64,000 nt of DNA from Symsagittifera roscoffensis (taxonomy: Eukaryota > Xenacoelomorpha > Acoela > Convolutidae). The notes below the pieces were generated by a model. That model made no database searches. It saw nothing but the letters and a program-made list of their open reading frames with translations, and had not been told where the DNA came from. This document shows, piece after piece, positions 20,213 to 33,186 of the stretch. Position numbers and translations under genes: made by a program. The DNA is taken from assembly GCF_963678635.1 (NCBI RefSeq), contig NC_087065.1:78621396-78685395 (forward strand), given 5' to 3'. Within the stretch, counting starts at the first letter, position 1; the number at the start of each line of letters is the position of its first letter.

Positions 20213-22557
20213 GAGCCATAGTGGCAACACAGGTGGCCAAGTGGGCCATGAATTATGCAACTTCAGAGGCGCCTACCAAAATGATATTTTCCTGCCATTT
20301 TTCTTTTTGAGCCATAGTGGCAACACAGGTGGCCAAGTGGGCCATGAATTATGCAACTTCAGAGGCGCCTGCCAAAATGATGTTTTCCTACCATTTTTCT
20401 TTTTGAGCCATAGTGGCAACACAGGTGGCCAAGTGGGCCATGAATTATGCAACTTCAGAGGCGCCTGCCATAATGATGTTTTCCTGCCAATTTTCTTTTT
20501 GAGCCATAGTGGCAACACAGGTGGCCAAGTGGGCCATGAATTATGCAACTTCAGAGGTGCCTGCCAAAATGATGTTTTCCTGCCATTTTTCTTTTTGAGC
20601 CATAGTGGCAACACAGGTGGCCAAGTGGGCCATGAATTATGCAACTTCAGGGGCGCCTACCAAAATGATATTTTCCTGCCATTTTTCTTTTTGAGCCATA
20701 GTGGCAACACAGGTGGCCAAGTGGGCCATGAATTATGCAACTTCAGAGGCGCCTGCCAAAATGATGTTTTCCTGCCATTTTTCTTTTTGAGCCATAGTGG
20801 CAACACAGGTGACCAAGTGGGCCATGAATTATGCAACTTCAGAGGCGCCTGCCATAACGATGTTTTCCTGCCATTTTCTTTTTGAGCCATAGTGGCAACA
20901 CAGGTGGCCAAGTGGGCCATGAATTATGCAACTTCAGAGGCGCCTGCCAAAATGATGTTTTCCTTCCATTTTTCTTTTTGAGCCATAGTGGCAACACAGG
21001 TGGCCAAGTGGGCCATGAATTATGCAACTTCAGAGGCGCCTGCCATAATGATGTTTTCCTGCCATTTTTCCTTTTGAGACATAGTGGCAACACAGGTGGC
21101 CAAGTGGGCCATGAATTATGCAACTTCAGAGGCGCCTGCCAAAATGATATTTTCCTGCCATTTTTCTTTTTGAGCCATAGTGGCAACACAGGCGGCCAAG
21201 TGGGCCATGAATTATGCAACTTCAGAGGCGCCTGCCAAAATGATGTTTTCCTGCCATTTTTCTTTTTGAGCCATAGTGGCAACACAGGTGGCCAAGTGGG
21301 CCATGAATTATGCAACTTCAGAGGCGCCTACCAAAATGATTTTTTCCTGCCATTTTTCTTTTTGAGCCATAGTGGCAACACAGGTGGCCAAGTGGGCCAT
21401 GAATTATGCAACTTCAGAGGCGCCTGCCAAAATGATGTTTTCCTGCCATTTTTCTTTTTGAGCCATAGTGGCAACACAGGTGGCCAAGTGGGCCATGAAT
21501 TATGCAACTTCAGAGGCGCCTGCCATAATGATGTTTTCCTGCCATTTTTCTTTTTGAGACATAGTGGCAACACAGGTGGCCAAGTGGGCCATGAATTATG
21601 CAACTTCAGAGGCGCCTGCCAAAATGATATTTTCCTTCCATTTTTCTTTTTGAACCATAGTGGCAACACAGGTGGCCAAGTGGGCCATGAATTATGCAAC
21701 TTCAGAGGCGCCTGTCAAAATGATGTTTTCCTGCCTTTTTTTTAGAGCCATAGTGCTAACACAGGTGGCCAAGTGGGCCATGAATTATGCAACTTCAGAG
21801 GCGCCTGCTAAAATGATGTTTTCCTTCCATTTTTCTTTTTGAACCATAGTGGCAACACAGGTGGCCAAGTGGGCCATGAATTATGCAACTTCAGAGGCGC
21901 CTGTCAAAATGATGCTTTCCTGCCATTTTTCTTTTTGAGCCATAGTGGCCACACAGGTGGCCAAGTGGGCCATGAATTATGCAACTTCAGAGGCGCCTGC
22001 CAAAATGATGTTTTCCTGCCATGTTTCTTTTTGAGCCATAGTGGCAACACAGGTGGCCAAGTGGGCCATGAATTATGCAACTTCAGAGGCGCCTGTCAAA
22101 ATGATGTTTTCCTGCCTTTTTTTTGAGCCATAGTGCTAACACAGGTGGCCAAGTGGGCCATGAATTATGCAACTTCAGAGGCGCCTGCTAAAATGATGTT
22201 TTCCTGCCATTTTTCTTTTTGAGCCATAGTGGCCACACAGGTGGCCAAGTGGGCCATGAATTATGCAACTTCAGAGGCGCCTGCTAAAATGATGTTTTCC
22301 TGCCATGTTTCTTTTTGAGCCATAGTGGCCACACAGGTGGCCAAGTGGGCCATGAATTATTCAACTTCAGAGGCGCCTGCCAAAATGATGTTTTCCTGCC
22401 ATTTTTCTTTTTGAGCCATAGTGGCAACACAGGTGGCCAAGTGGGCCATGAATTATGCAACTCAGGTGGCATAATTCAGAGGCGCCTGTCAAAATGATGT
22501 TTTCCTGCCTTTTTTTTGAGCCATAGTGCTAACACAGGTGGCCAAGTGGGCCATGAA
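20213..22557. repeat. 96-bp minisatellite, about 24 copies
   Basis: The unit starts GAGCCATAGTGGCAACACAG, contains GTGGCCAAGTGGGCCATGAA and the palindrome AGGCGCCT, and ends in a T-rich stretch (CCATTTTTCTTTTT). Successive starts at 20213, 20309 and so on give a period of 96 bases, a multiple of three. As a result long frames stay open on both strands: plus frames with NTGGQVGHELCNFRG repeats and minus frames with LHNSWPTWPPVLPLW repeats. Variant units with GTGCTAACAC recur at about 21752, 22134 and 22527, roughly every four units, showing block duplication. The array directly abuts the 87-bp array at 22557/22558. Confidence 0.95.
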
Positions 22558-25500
22558 TTTTGGTTGAAGGAGTGTATTACACCATATAATACGACCATCT
22601 CAACGGAGGTTAGGAGCTTAGGAAAATTAAAACTGTGAGAAATATTTTGGTTGAAGAAATGTATTACACCATATACTACGACCATCTCAACGGAGATTAG
22701 GAGCTTAGGAAAATTAAAACTGTGAGAATTATTTTGGTTGAAGAAGTTTATTACATCATTTACTACGACCATCTGAATGGATATTAGGAACTTAGGAAAA
22801 TTAAAACTGTACGAAAAATTTTGGTTGAAGAAGTGTATTACACCATATTCTACGACCATCTCAACGGAGGTTAGGAACTTAGGAAAATTAAAACTGTGAG
22901 AAATATTTTGGTTGAAGAAATGTATTACACCATATACTACGACCATCTCAATGGAGATTAGAAACATAGGAAAATTAAAACTGTGAGATTTATTTTGGTT
23001 GAAGAAGTTTATTACACCATTTACTACGACAGTTTGAATGGATATTAGAAACTTAGGAAAATTAAAACTGTGAGAAACATTTTGGTCGAAGGAGTGTATT
23101 ACACCATATAATACGACCATCTCAACGGAGGTTAGGAGCTTAGGAAAATTAAAACTGTGAGAATTATTTTGGTTGAAGAAGTTTATTACACCATATTCTA
23201 CGACCATCTCAACGGAGGTTAGGAACTTAGGAAAATTAAAACTGTGAGAAATATTTTGGTTGAAGAAATGTATTACACCATATACTACGACCATCTCAAC
23301 GGAGATTAGAAACTTAGGAAAAATAAAAATGTGAGATTTCTTTTGGTTGAAGAAGTTTATTACACCATTTACTACGACCATATGAATGGATATTAGGAAC
23401 TTAGGAAAATTAAAACTGTGAGAAATATTTTGGTTGAAGGAGTGTATTACACCATATACTACGACCATCTCAACGGAGATTAGGAGCTTAGGAAAATTAA
23501 AACTGTGAGAAATATTTTGGTTGAAGAAATGTATTACACCATGTACTACGACCATCTCAACGGAGATTAGAAACTTAGGAAAATTAAAACTGTGAGATTT
23601 ATTTTGGTTGAAGAAGTTTATTACAACATTTACTACGACAATCTGAATGGATATTAGAAACTTAGGAAAATTAAAACTGTGAGAAACATTTTGGTCGAAG
23701 GAGTGTTTTACACCATATACTACGACTATCTTAACGGAGATTAGGAGCTTAGGAAAATTAAAACTGTGAGAAATATTTTGGTTGAAGAAGTGTATTACAC
23801 CATATTGTACGACCATCTCAACGGAGATTGGGAACTTAGGAAAATTAAAACTGTGAGATTTATCTTGGTTGAAGAAGTGTATTACACCATATTCTACGAC
23901 CATCTCAACGGAGATTAGGAACTTAGGAAAATTAAAACTGTGAGAAATATTTTGGTTGAAGAAATGTATTGCACCATATACTACGACCATCTCAACGGAG
24001 ATTAGAAACTTAGGAAAACTAAAACTGTGAGATTTGTTTTGGTTGAAGAAGTTTATTACACCATTTACTACGACCATCTGAATGGATATAAGGAACTTAG
24101 GAAAATTAAAACTGTGAGAAATATTTTGGTTGAAGGAGTGTATTACTGCATATACTACGACCATCTCAACGGAGATTAGGAGCTTAGGAAAATTAAAACT
24201 GTGAGATTTATTTTGGTTGAAGAAGTGTATTACACCATATTCTACGACCATCTCAACGGAGATTGGGAACTTAGGAAAATTAAAACTGTGAGATTTATTT
24301 TGGTTGAAGAAGTGTATTACACCATATTCTACGACCATCTCAACGGAGATTAAGAACTTAGGAAAATTAAAACTGTGAGAAATATTTTGGTTGAAGAAGT
24401 GTATTACACCATATTCTACGACGATTACGTCTCAAATGGCATAATTCCCAAATGGCATAAAAGTGAAAAATTTCCCAAATGGCATAATTTTCATGCAACA
24501 GTTGCTTTGGAAAAATCGAGAACAATTTTTTCGTGAACAATGTGAGAAAATTAGTCAAATTGTCAATTCAAATGTTGATTGACATTTTATCGTGAAAAAC
24601 TTGTAGAACTTTTTATCAAAAGCAAGAAGCATAAGCTTGCGATTATTAATAAGCTGCTTGTGGTCAATTTTTTTCGACAAATCTGTTGCTTAAATTTGTT
24701 TGGAAGCAATTAATTCCAAAACTTGTTCACATGCTTTCGTTCCTGACAAAATGATAGAAATAGAAATTGATAGAAAACGTTTAAATTACAATGAAAACTT
24801 GAAATTTATGCCATTTGGGAAAAGTTTCCATTTTATGCCATTTGGGAATTATGCCATTTGGGAAGTTACCTCTACGACCATCTCAACGGAGATTGGGAAC
24901 TTAGGAAAATTAAAACTGTGAGATTTATTTTGGTTGAAGAAGTGTATTACACCATATTCTACGACCATCTCAACGGAGATTAGGAATTTAGGAAAATTAA
25001 AACTGTGAGAAAAATTTTGGTTGAAGGAGTGTATTACACCATATAATACGACCATCTCAACGGAGGTTAGGAGCTTAGGAAAATTAAAACTGTGAGAATT
25101 ATTTTGGTTGAAGAAGTTTATTACACCATATTCTACGACCATCTCAACGGAGGTTAGGAACTTAGGAAAATTAAAACTGTGAGAAATATTTTGGTTGAAG
25201 AAATGTATTGCACCATATACTACGACCATCTCAACGGGGATTAGAAACTTAGGAAAATTAAAAATGTGAGATTTATTTTGGTTGAAGAAGTTTATTACAC
25301 CATTTACTACGACCATTTGAATGGATATTAGGAACTTAGGAAAATTAAAACTGTGAGAAAAATTTTGGTTGAAGGAGTGTATTACACCATATACTACGAC
25401 CATCTCAACGGAGATTAGGAGCTTAGGAAAATTAAAACTGTGAGAAATATTTTGGTTGAAGAAATTTATTACACCATATACTACGACCATCTCAACGGAG

Positions 25501-28500
25501 ATTAGAAACTTAACTTAGGAAACTTAAAACTGTGAGATTTATTTTGGTTGAAGAAGTTTATTACACCATTTACTACGACAATTTGAATGGATATTAGGAA
25601 CTTAGGAAAATTAAAACTGTGAGAAATATTTTGGTTGAAGGAGTGTATTACACCATATACTACGACTATCTTAACGGAGATTAGGAGCTTAGGAAAATTA
25701 AAACTGTGAGAAATATTTTGGTTGAAGAAGTGAATTACACCATATTCTACGACCATCTCAACGGAGATTGGGAACTTAGGAAAATTAAAAATGTGAGATT
25801 TATTTTGGTTGAAGAAGTTTATTACACCATTTACTACGACCATTTGAATGGATATTAGGAACTTAGGAAAATTAAAACTGTGAGAAAAATTTTGGTTGAA
25901 GGAGTGTATTACACCATATACTACGACCATCTCAACGGAGATTAGGAGCTTAGGAAAATTAAAACTGTGAGAAATATTTTGGTTGAAGAAATGTATTACA
26001 CCATATACTACGACCATCTCAACGGAGATTAGAAACTTAACTTAGGAAAATTAAAACTGTGAGATTTATTTTGGTTGAAGAAGTTTATTACACCATTTAC
26101 TACGACAATTTGAATGGATATTAGGAACTTAGGAAAATTGAAACTGTGAGGAAAATTTTGGTTGAAGGAGTGTATTACACCATATACTACGACTATCTTA
26201 ACGGAGATTAGGAGCTTAGGAAAATTAAAACTGTGAGAAATATTTTGGTTGAAGAAGTGAATTACACCATATTCTACGACCATCTCAACGGAGATTGGGA
26301 ACTTAGGAAAATTAAAACTGTGAGATTTATCTTGGTTGAAGAAGTGTATTACACCATATTCTACGACCATCTCAACGGAGATTAGGAACTTAGGAAAATT
26401 AAAACTGTGAGAAATATTTTGGTTGAAGAAATGTTTTGCACCATATACTACGACCATCTCAACGGAGATTAGGAATTTAGGAAAATTAAAACTGTGAGAA
26501 AATTTTTGGTTGAAGGAGTGTATTACACCATATAATACGACCATCTCAACGGAGGTTAGAAACTTAACTTAGGAAAATTAAAACTGTGAGATTTATTTTG
26601 GTTGAAGAAGTTTATTACACCATTTACTACGACAATTTGAATGGATATTAGGAACTTAGGAAAATTAAAACTGTGAGAAAAATTTTGGTTGAAGGAGTGT
26701 ATTACACCATATACTACGACTATCTTAACGGAGATTAGGAGCTTAGGAAAATTAAAACTGTGAGAAATATTTTGGTTGAAGAAGTGAATTACACCATACT
26801 CTACGACCATCTCAACGGAGATTGGGAACTTAGGAAAATTAAAACTGTGAGATTTATCTTGGTTGAAGAAGTGTATTACACCATATTCTACGACCATCTC
26901 AACGGAGATTAGGAACTTAGGAAAATTAAAACTGTGAGAAATATTTTGGTTGAAGAAATGTTTTGCACCATATACTACGACCATCTCAACGGAGATTAGA
27001 AACTTAGGAAAATTAAAACTGTGAGATTTATTTTGGTTGAAGAAGTTTATTACACCATTTACTACGACCATCTGAGAGGATATTAGGAACTTAGGAAAAT
27101 TAAAACTGTGAGAAATACTTTGGTTGAAGGAGTGTATTACACCATATACTACGACCATCTCAACGGAGATTAGGATTTTAGGAAAATTAAAACTGTGAGA
27201 AATATTTTGGTTGAAGAAATGTATTACAGCATATACTACGACCATCTCAACGGAGATTAGAAACTTAACTTAGAAAAATTAAAATTGTGAGATTTATTTT
27301 GGTTGAAGAAGTTTATTACACCATTTACTACGACAATCTGAATGGTTATTAGGAACTTAGGAAAATTAAAACTGTGAGAAATATTTTGGTTGAAGGAGTG
27401 TATTACAACATATAATACGACCATCTCAACGGAGGTTAGGAGCTTAGGAAAATTAAAACTGTGAGAATTATTTTGGTTGAAGAAGTTTATTACACCATAT
27501 TCTACGACCATCTCAACGGAGGTTAGGAACTTAGGAAAATTAAAACTGTGAGAAATATTTTGGTTGAAGAAATGTATTACACCATATACTACGACCATCT
27601 CAACGGGGATTAGAAACTTAGGAAAATTAAAAATGTGAGATTTATTTTGGTTGAAGAAGTTTATTACACCATTTACTACGACCATTTGAATGGATATTAG
27701 GAACTTAGGAAAATTAAAACTGTGAGAAATATTTTGGTTGAAGGAGTGTATTACACCATATACTACGATCATCTCAACGGAGATTAGGAGCTTAGGAAAA
27801 TTAAAACTGTGAGAAATATTTTGGTTGAAGAAATGTATTACACCATATACTACGACCATCTCAACGGAGATTAGAAACTTAACTTAGGAAAATTAAAACT
27901 GTGAGATTTATTTTGGTTGAAGAAGTTTATTACACCATTTACTACGACAATTTGAATGGATATTAGGAACTTAGGAAAATTAAAACTGTGAGAAATATTT
28001 TGGTTGAAGGAGTGTATTACACCATATACTACGACTATCTTAACGGAGATTAGGAGCTTAGGAAAATTAAAACTGTGAGAAATATTTTGGTTGAAGAAGT
28101 GAATTACACCATATTCTACGACCATCTCAACGGAGATTGGGAACTTAGGAAAATTAAAACTGTGAGATTTATCTTGGTTGAAGAAGTGTATTACACCATA
28201 TTCTACGACCATCTCAACGGAGATTAGGAACTTAGGAAAATTAAAACTGTGAGAAATATTTTGGTTGAAGAAATGTATTGCACCATATACTACGACCATC
28301 TCAACGGAGATTAGAAACTTAGGAAAATTAAAACTGTGAGATTTATTTTGGTTGAAGAAGTTTATTAGACCATTTACTACGACCATCTGAGAGGATATTA
28401 GGAACTTAGGAAAATTAAAACTGTGAGAAATACTTTGGTTGAAGGAGTGTATTACACCGTATACTACGACCATCTCAACGGAGATTAGGATTTTAGGAAA

Positions 28501-31500
28501 ATTAAAACTGTGAGAAATATTTTGGTTGATGAAATGTATTACAGCATATACTACGACCATCTCAACGGAGATTAGAATCTTAACTTAGAAAAATTAAAAT
28601 TGTGAGATTTATTTTGGTTGAAGAAGTTTATTACACCATTTACTACGACAATCTGAATGGTTATTAGAAACTTAGGAAAATTAAAACTGTGAGAAATATT
28701 TTGGTTGAAGGAGTGTATTACACCATATACTACGACTATCTTAACGGAGATTAGGAGCTTAGGAAAATTAAAACTGTGAGAAATATTTTGGTTGAAGAAG
28801 TGTATTACACCATATTCTACGACCATCTCAACGGAGATTGGGAACTTAGGAAAATTAAAAATGTGAGATTTATCTTGGTTGAAGAAGTGTATTACACCAT
28901 ATTCTACGACCATCTCAACGGAGATTAGGAACTTAGGAAAATTAAAACTGTGAGAAATATTTTGGTTGAAGAAATGTATTGCACCATATACTACGACCAT
29001 CTCAACGGAGATTAGAAACTTAGGAAAATTAAAACTGTGAGATTTATTTTGGTTGAAGAAGTTTATTACACCATTTACTACGACCATCTGAGAGGATATT
29101 AGGAACTTAGGAAAATTAAAACTGTGAGAAATATTTTGGTTGAAGGAGTGTATTACACCATATACTACGACCATCTCAACGGAGATTAGGAGCTTAGGAA
29201 TATTAAAACTGTGAGATTTATTTTGGTTGAAGAAGTGTATTACACCATATTCTACGACCATCTCAACGGAGATTGGGAACTTAGGAAAATTAAAAATGTG
29301 AGATTTATCTTGGTTGAAGAAGTGTATTACACCATATTCTACGACCATCTCAACGGAGATTAGGAACTTAGGAAAATTAAAACTGTGAGAAATATTTTGG
29401 TTGAAGAAATGTATTGCACCATATACTACGACCATCTCAACGGAGATTAGAAACTTAGGAAAATTAAAACTGTGAGATTTATTTTGGTTGAAGAAGTTTA
29501 TTACACCATTTACTACGACCATCTGAGAGGATATTAGGAACTTAGGAAAATTAAAACTGTGAGAAATATTTTGGTTGAAGGAGTGTATTACACCATATAC
29601 TACGACCATCTCAACGGAGATTAGGAGCTTAGGAATATTAAAACTGTGAGATTTATTTTGGTTGAAGAAGTGTATTACACCATATTCTACGACCATCTCA
29701 ACGGAGATTGGGAACTTAGGAAAATTAAAACTGTGAGATTTATTTTGGTTGAAGAAGTGTATTACACCATATTCTACGACCATCTCAACGGAGATTGGGA
29801 ACTTAGGAAAATTAAAACTGTGAGATTTATCTTGGTTGAAGAAGTGTATTACACCATATTCTACGACCAACTCAACGGAGATTAGGAACTTAGGAAAATT
29901 AAAACTGTGAGAAATATTTTGGTTGAAGAAGTGTATTACACCATATTCTACGACCATCTCAACGGAGATTGGGAACTTAGGAAAATTAAAACTGTGAGAT
30001 TTATTCTGGTTGAAGAAGTGTATTACACCATATTCTACGACCATCTCAACGGAAATTAGGAACTTAGGAAAATTAAAACTGTGAGAAATATTTTGGTTGA
30101 AGAAATGTATTACACCATATACTACGACCATCTCAACGGAGACTAGAAACTTAGGAAAATTCAAACTGTGAGATTTAATTTGGTTGAAGAAGTTTATTAC
30201 ACCATTTACTACGACCATCTGAATGGATATTAGGAACTTAGGAAAATTAAAACTGTGAGAAATATTTTGGTTGAAGGAGTGTATTACACCATATACTACT
30301 ACCATCTCAACGGAGATTAGGAGCTTAGGAAAATTAAAACTGTGAGAATTATTTTGGTTGAAGAAGTGTATTACACCATATTCTACGACCATCTCAACGG
30401 AGATTGGGAACTTAGGAAAATTGAAACTGTGAGAATTATTTTGGTTGAAGAAGTGTATTACACCATATTCTACGATCATCTCAACGGAGATTAGGAATTT
30501 AGGAAAATTAAAACTGTGAGATTTATTTTGGTTGAAGAAGTTTTTTATAGCATTTTCTACGACCATCTCAACGGAGATTATGAACTTAGGAAAATTAAAA
30601 CTGTGAGATTTAATTTGGTTGAAGAAGTTTATTACACCATTTACTACAACGATTTTAATGGAGACTGGGAACTTAGGAAAATTAAAACTGTGAGATTTAT
30701 TCTGGTTGAAGAAGTGTATTACACCATATTCTACGACCATCTCAACGGAAATTAGGAACTTAGGAAAATTAAAACTGTGAGAAATATTTTGGTTGAAGAA
30801 ATGTATTACACCATATACTACGACCATCTCAACGGAGATTAGAAACTTAGGAAAATTCAAACTGTGAGATTTAATTTGGTTGAAGAAGTTTATTACACCA
30901 TTTACTACGACCATCTGAATGGATATTAGGAACTTAGGAAAATTAAAACTGTGAGAAATATTTTGGTTGAAGGAGTGTATTACACCATATACTACTACCA
31001 TCTCAACGGAGATTAGGAGCTTAGGAAAATTAAAACTGTGAGAATTATTTTGGTTGAAGAAGTGTATTACACCATATTCTACGACCATCTCAACGGAGAT
31101 TGGGAACTTAGGAAAATTGAAACTGTGAGAATTATTTTGGTTGAAGAAGTGTATTACACCATATTCTACGATCATCTCAACGGAGATTAGGAATTTAGGA
31201 AAATTAAAACTGTGAGATTTATTTTGGTTGAAGAAGTTTTTTATAGCATTTTCTACGACCATCTCAACGGAGATTATGAACTTAGGAAAATTAAAACTGT
31301 GAGATTTAATTTGGTTGAAGAAGTTTATTACACCATTTACTACAACGATTTTAATGGAGACTGGGAACTTATGAAAACTAAAAGTCTGAGAAGTAACTTC
31401 GGTTGAAGAAGTTTTTTACATCATTTACCACGACCATCTCAACGGAGATTAGAAACTTAGGAAAATTCAAACTGTGAGATTTAATTTGGTTGAAGAAGTT

Positions 31501-31708
31501 TATTACACCATTTACTACGACCATCTGAATGGATGTTAGGAACTTAGGAAAATTAAAACTGTGAGAAATATTTTGGCTGAAGGAGTGTATTACACCATAT
31601 ACTACTACCATCTCAACGGAGATTAGGAGCTTAGGAAAATTAAAACTGTGAGAATTATTTTGGTTGAAGAAGTGTATTACACCATATTCTACGACCATCT
31701 CAACGGAG
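22558..31708. repeat. 87-bp minisatellite, left segment (about 100 copies)
   Basis: The consensus unit runs through GGAACTTAGGAAAATTAAAA, CTGTGAGA, TTTTGGTTGAAGAAGTGTAT, TACACCATATTCTACGACCA and TCTCAACGGAGATTA. The period is 87 bases (29 codons). The minus strand is free of stops over very long stretches (up to 896 codons at 28572-31262), with a repeating MVVEYGVIHFFNQNKSHSFN-type peptide. The plus frame is open only in units with GATTGGGAAC instead of GATTAGGAAC. Higher-order blocks are marked by a 5-base insertion making AACTTAACTT at about 25506, 26033, 26560, 27261, 27875 and 28576, spaced 527, 527, 701, 614 and 701 bases (6, 6, 8, 7 and 8 units). It is interrupted by a MITE at 24423-24870 and ends at the LTR element. 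Confidence 0.95.
24423..24870. mobile_element. 448-bp hAT-like MITE inside the satellite
   Basis: The element is flanked by the 8-bp direct repeat TCTACGAC (24415-24422 and 24871-24878), which is part of the satellite unit and so is a clear target-site duplication. The ends are inverted repeats of about 65-70 bases built from CCCAAATGGCATAA motifs: three on the left, with the reverse form TTATGCCATTTGGG on the right. The outermost bases GATTACGTCTCAAATGG pair imperfectly with the right end. It has no coding capacity. An 8-bp duplication is the hallmark of the hAT superfamily, so this is most likely a non-autonomous hAT derivative. Confidence 0.8.
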
Positions 31709-32595
31709 TGTGCCAGTCGGTCATGTCTAGGGGTTTGACCTTGAGAAATACGCAATTTTGGAGTGAAATTTTAATTTTGCAAAATTCGAATTGAGCATGT
31801 CATGCTCAATTTTCTCGAACCAACTGAAAATGAAAAAGTCAAAAATCAGAACACCCGAATTAACAATTGCGGGAAACTACTCAAGAAAAAGGCAGGAAAT
31901 TGCTGTTCGCAATTTCTCGATACGAAATATCAAGAGAGTAGAGCTGTCTTATCCCGAAAACAGGAGAAAACAACATTGACTTGAGGAAGGATCACTATTC
32001 GAATGGAATAGTGTGGACCTTCAACGGAATAGAGGACTACTCGAGTGTCCTAATGGTCCAAACGAAAACTTCAATTCTTGAGACAGAACTTACTTTCGTT
32101 ATTGAAACTAATTGGCCTTAAAACTTATTTAGTTATATTAGTTAATTCTCAAGCTGCTCAGTTATAACTTACTCCTCATACTCAAGTGCGTCGATATGTA
32201 AGTTCCAATTTAAATTTCTCGAGTGCATTTTATGATAATTATGTTGAGATAAGGCGAGTTTTAGGTTGATCCATCTGAAATGGATCAAAGTTCCACTGTC
32301 CAATAAAAAGTAACTAAGCGGATTGTTCCGACCCGGTTTTTAACGGCGTTCATGTATTTTGGGTATCCCGAGACCTAAGTATGGGGACGTTTTTATTTCT
32401 AGAGTGGGGGGGTATTTTGGTAGTGGCCTTTAAGCTGTAATGGGTTCCAGTCTCATGTCGCAAGCGAACCGAATTGGCTCCGACCGTTCTTGAGGCGGAA
32501 AAACACAAGAGATAGTGTCCCTGACTCTTGAGCCAATGGTTATAGGGCCTATTTTTCTTAAGCCTCATATGTGACTAAAGTAGGCGACTGTTACA
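31709..32595 (+). repeat. 5' long terminal repeat
   Basis: 887 bases, TGTGCC...GTTACA. It contains the polyadenylation signal AATAAA at 32302-32307, so transcripts should end in the last ~290 bases. Four perfect inverted repeats are visible: AATTTTGCAAAATT (31773-31786); an 11-bp pair AATTGAGCATG/CATGCTCAATT around 31800; GAAATTGC/GCAATTTC (31896-31916); CACTATTC/GAATAGTG (31993-32013); plus TTGATCCAT/ATGGATCAA (32266-32288). I see no clear TATA box. The small ORFs inside (for example 31791-31979) are repeated exactly in the 3' LTR and are not convincing genes. Confidence 0.95.
32302..32307 (+). terminator. Polyadenylation signal in 5' LTR
   Basis: Canonical AATAAA in the context TCCAATAAAAAG. 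The identical copy in the 3' LTR is the one expected to be used. Confidence 0.4.
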
Positions 32596-32606
32596 TAGTG
32601 TTTTTA

Positions 32607-32621
32607 TGGCGCTCCTGGGTG
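32607..32621 (+). promoter_or_regulatory. Primer-binding site, probably for tRNA-Asn
   Basis: TGGCGCTCCTGGGTG begins with TGG, complementary to the universal CCA end, 11 bases after the 5' LTR. The implied tRNA 3' end, CACCCAGGAGCGCCA, with G as discriminator base and CACCC from the T-arm, fits the metazoan tRNA-Asn pattern. The tRNA assignment is from memory of the family, not a search. Confidence 0.6.
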
Positions 32622-33066
32622 TTTTTACGACATCATGACTACGGAGTCGAACCCACTTGACACAGCTCCGGGCTACATGCCCATTCTAGAGTACCGGTGG
32701 TACGGTTCAGCGGGAACGTGTAAACCTTCCGGTTGTACCGTGATAGCTTTTTAAGAAAACTCAAGAAAACTTCCTGGTACGCTCTCCGAACGAGGCTTAG
32801 CTAACCGAGTAAAGGGGGGCAACGAGGGGGACAAAAACACGAGCAAAAAAGGAAAACAAATAGGAACAAAAACTATAAAACGAAAAAAGACAGTGACTTT
32901 GATACCAAATTAGTTGGATCGAACCTTTGTATTAATTAAATAGTATACACATACTGTTTTACAAGACCGATCGTTTCGATCAATCTAGCAATTTAAACCA
33001 GTGACCTTGGTAGGGTGCCCGAGTGGGGGGCGTTGTCAAGGGTTTTTAGATAGATTGCGACCCAAC

Positions 33067-33186
33067 CGGACCACTAGGAGACTTGACTGGAAAGGGTGAC
33101 CAGTCGAGTGGGAAAGAGGTTCACAAGGATCGAAACGGACCACCAGGAGGCTTGATTGGAAGAGGTGACCAGTCGAGTGGGAAAGT
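33067..33186 (+). repeat. Two-copy 50-bp direct repeat, period 69
   Basis: Two copies of a segment starting CGGACCAC and ending GGTGACCAGTCGAGTGGGAA lie at 33067 and 33136, with a few substitutions between them. The segment lies in the noncoding leader. Confidence 0.8.

Noticed and set aside
20211-22126. Plus and minus ORFs in the 96-bp array as coding sequences.
   Set aside because: Both strands are open simply because the unit is a multiple of three without stops. There is no independent sign of coding.
22476-31262. Long minus-strand ORFs in the satellite (up to 896 aa) as genes.
   Set aside because: They are 29-residue repeats produced by an 87-bp tandem unit. Changes are mostly peptide-altering and the frames break at higher-order block edges.
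31791-31984. Small ORFs inside the LTRs (also 53668-53861) as genes.
   Set aside because: They are identical because the LTRs are duplicates, and they overlap hairpin-rich noncoding sequence. No domain is seen.
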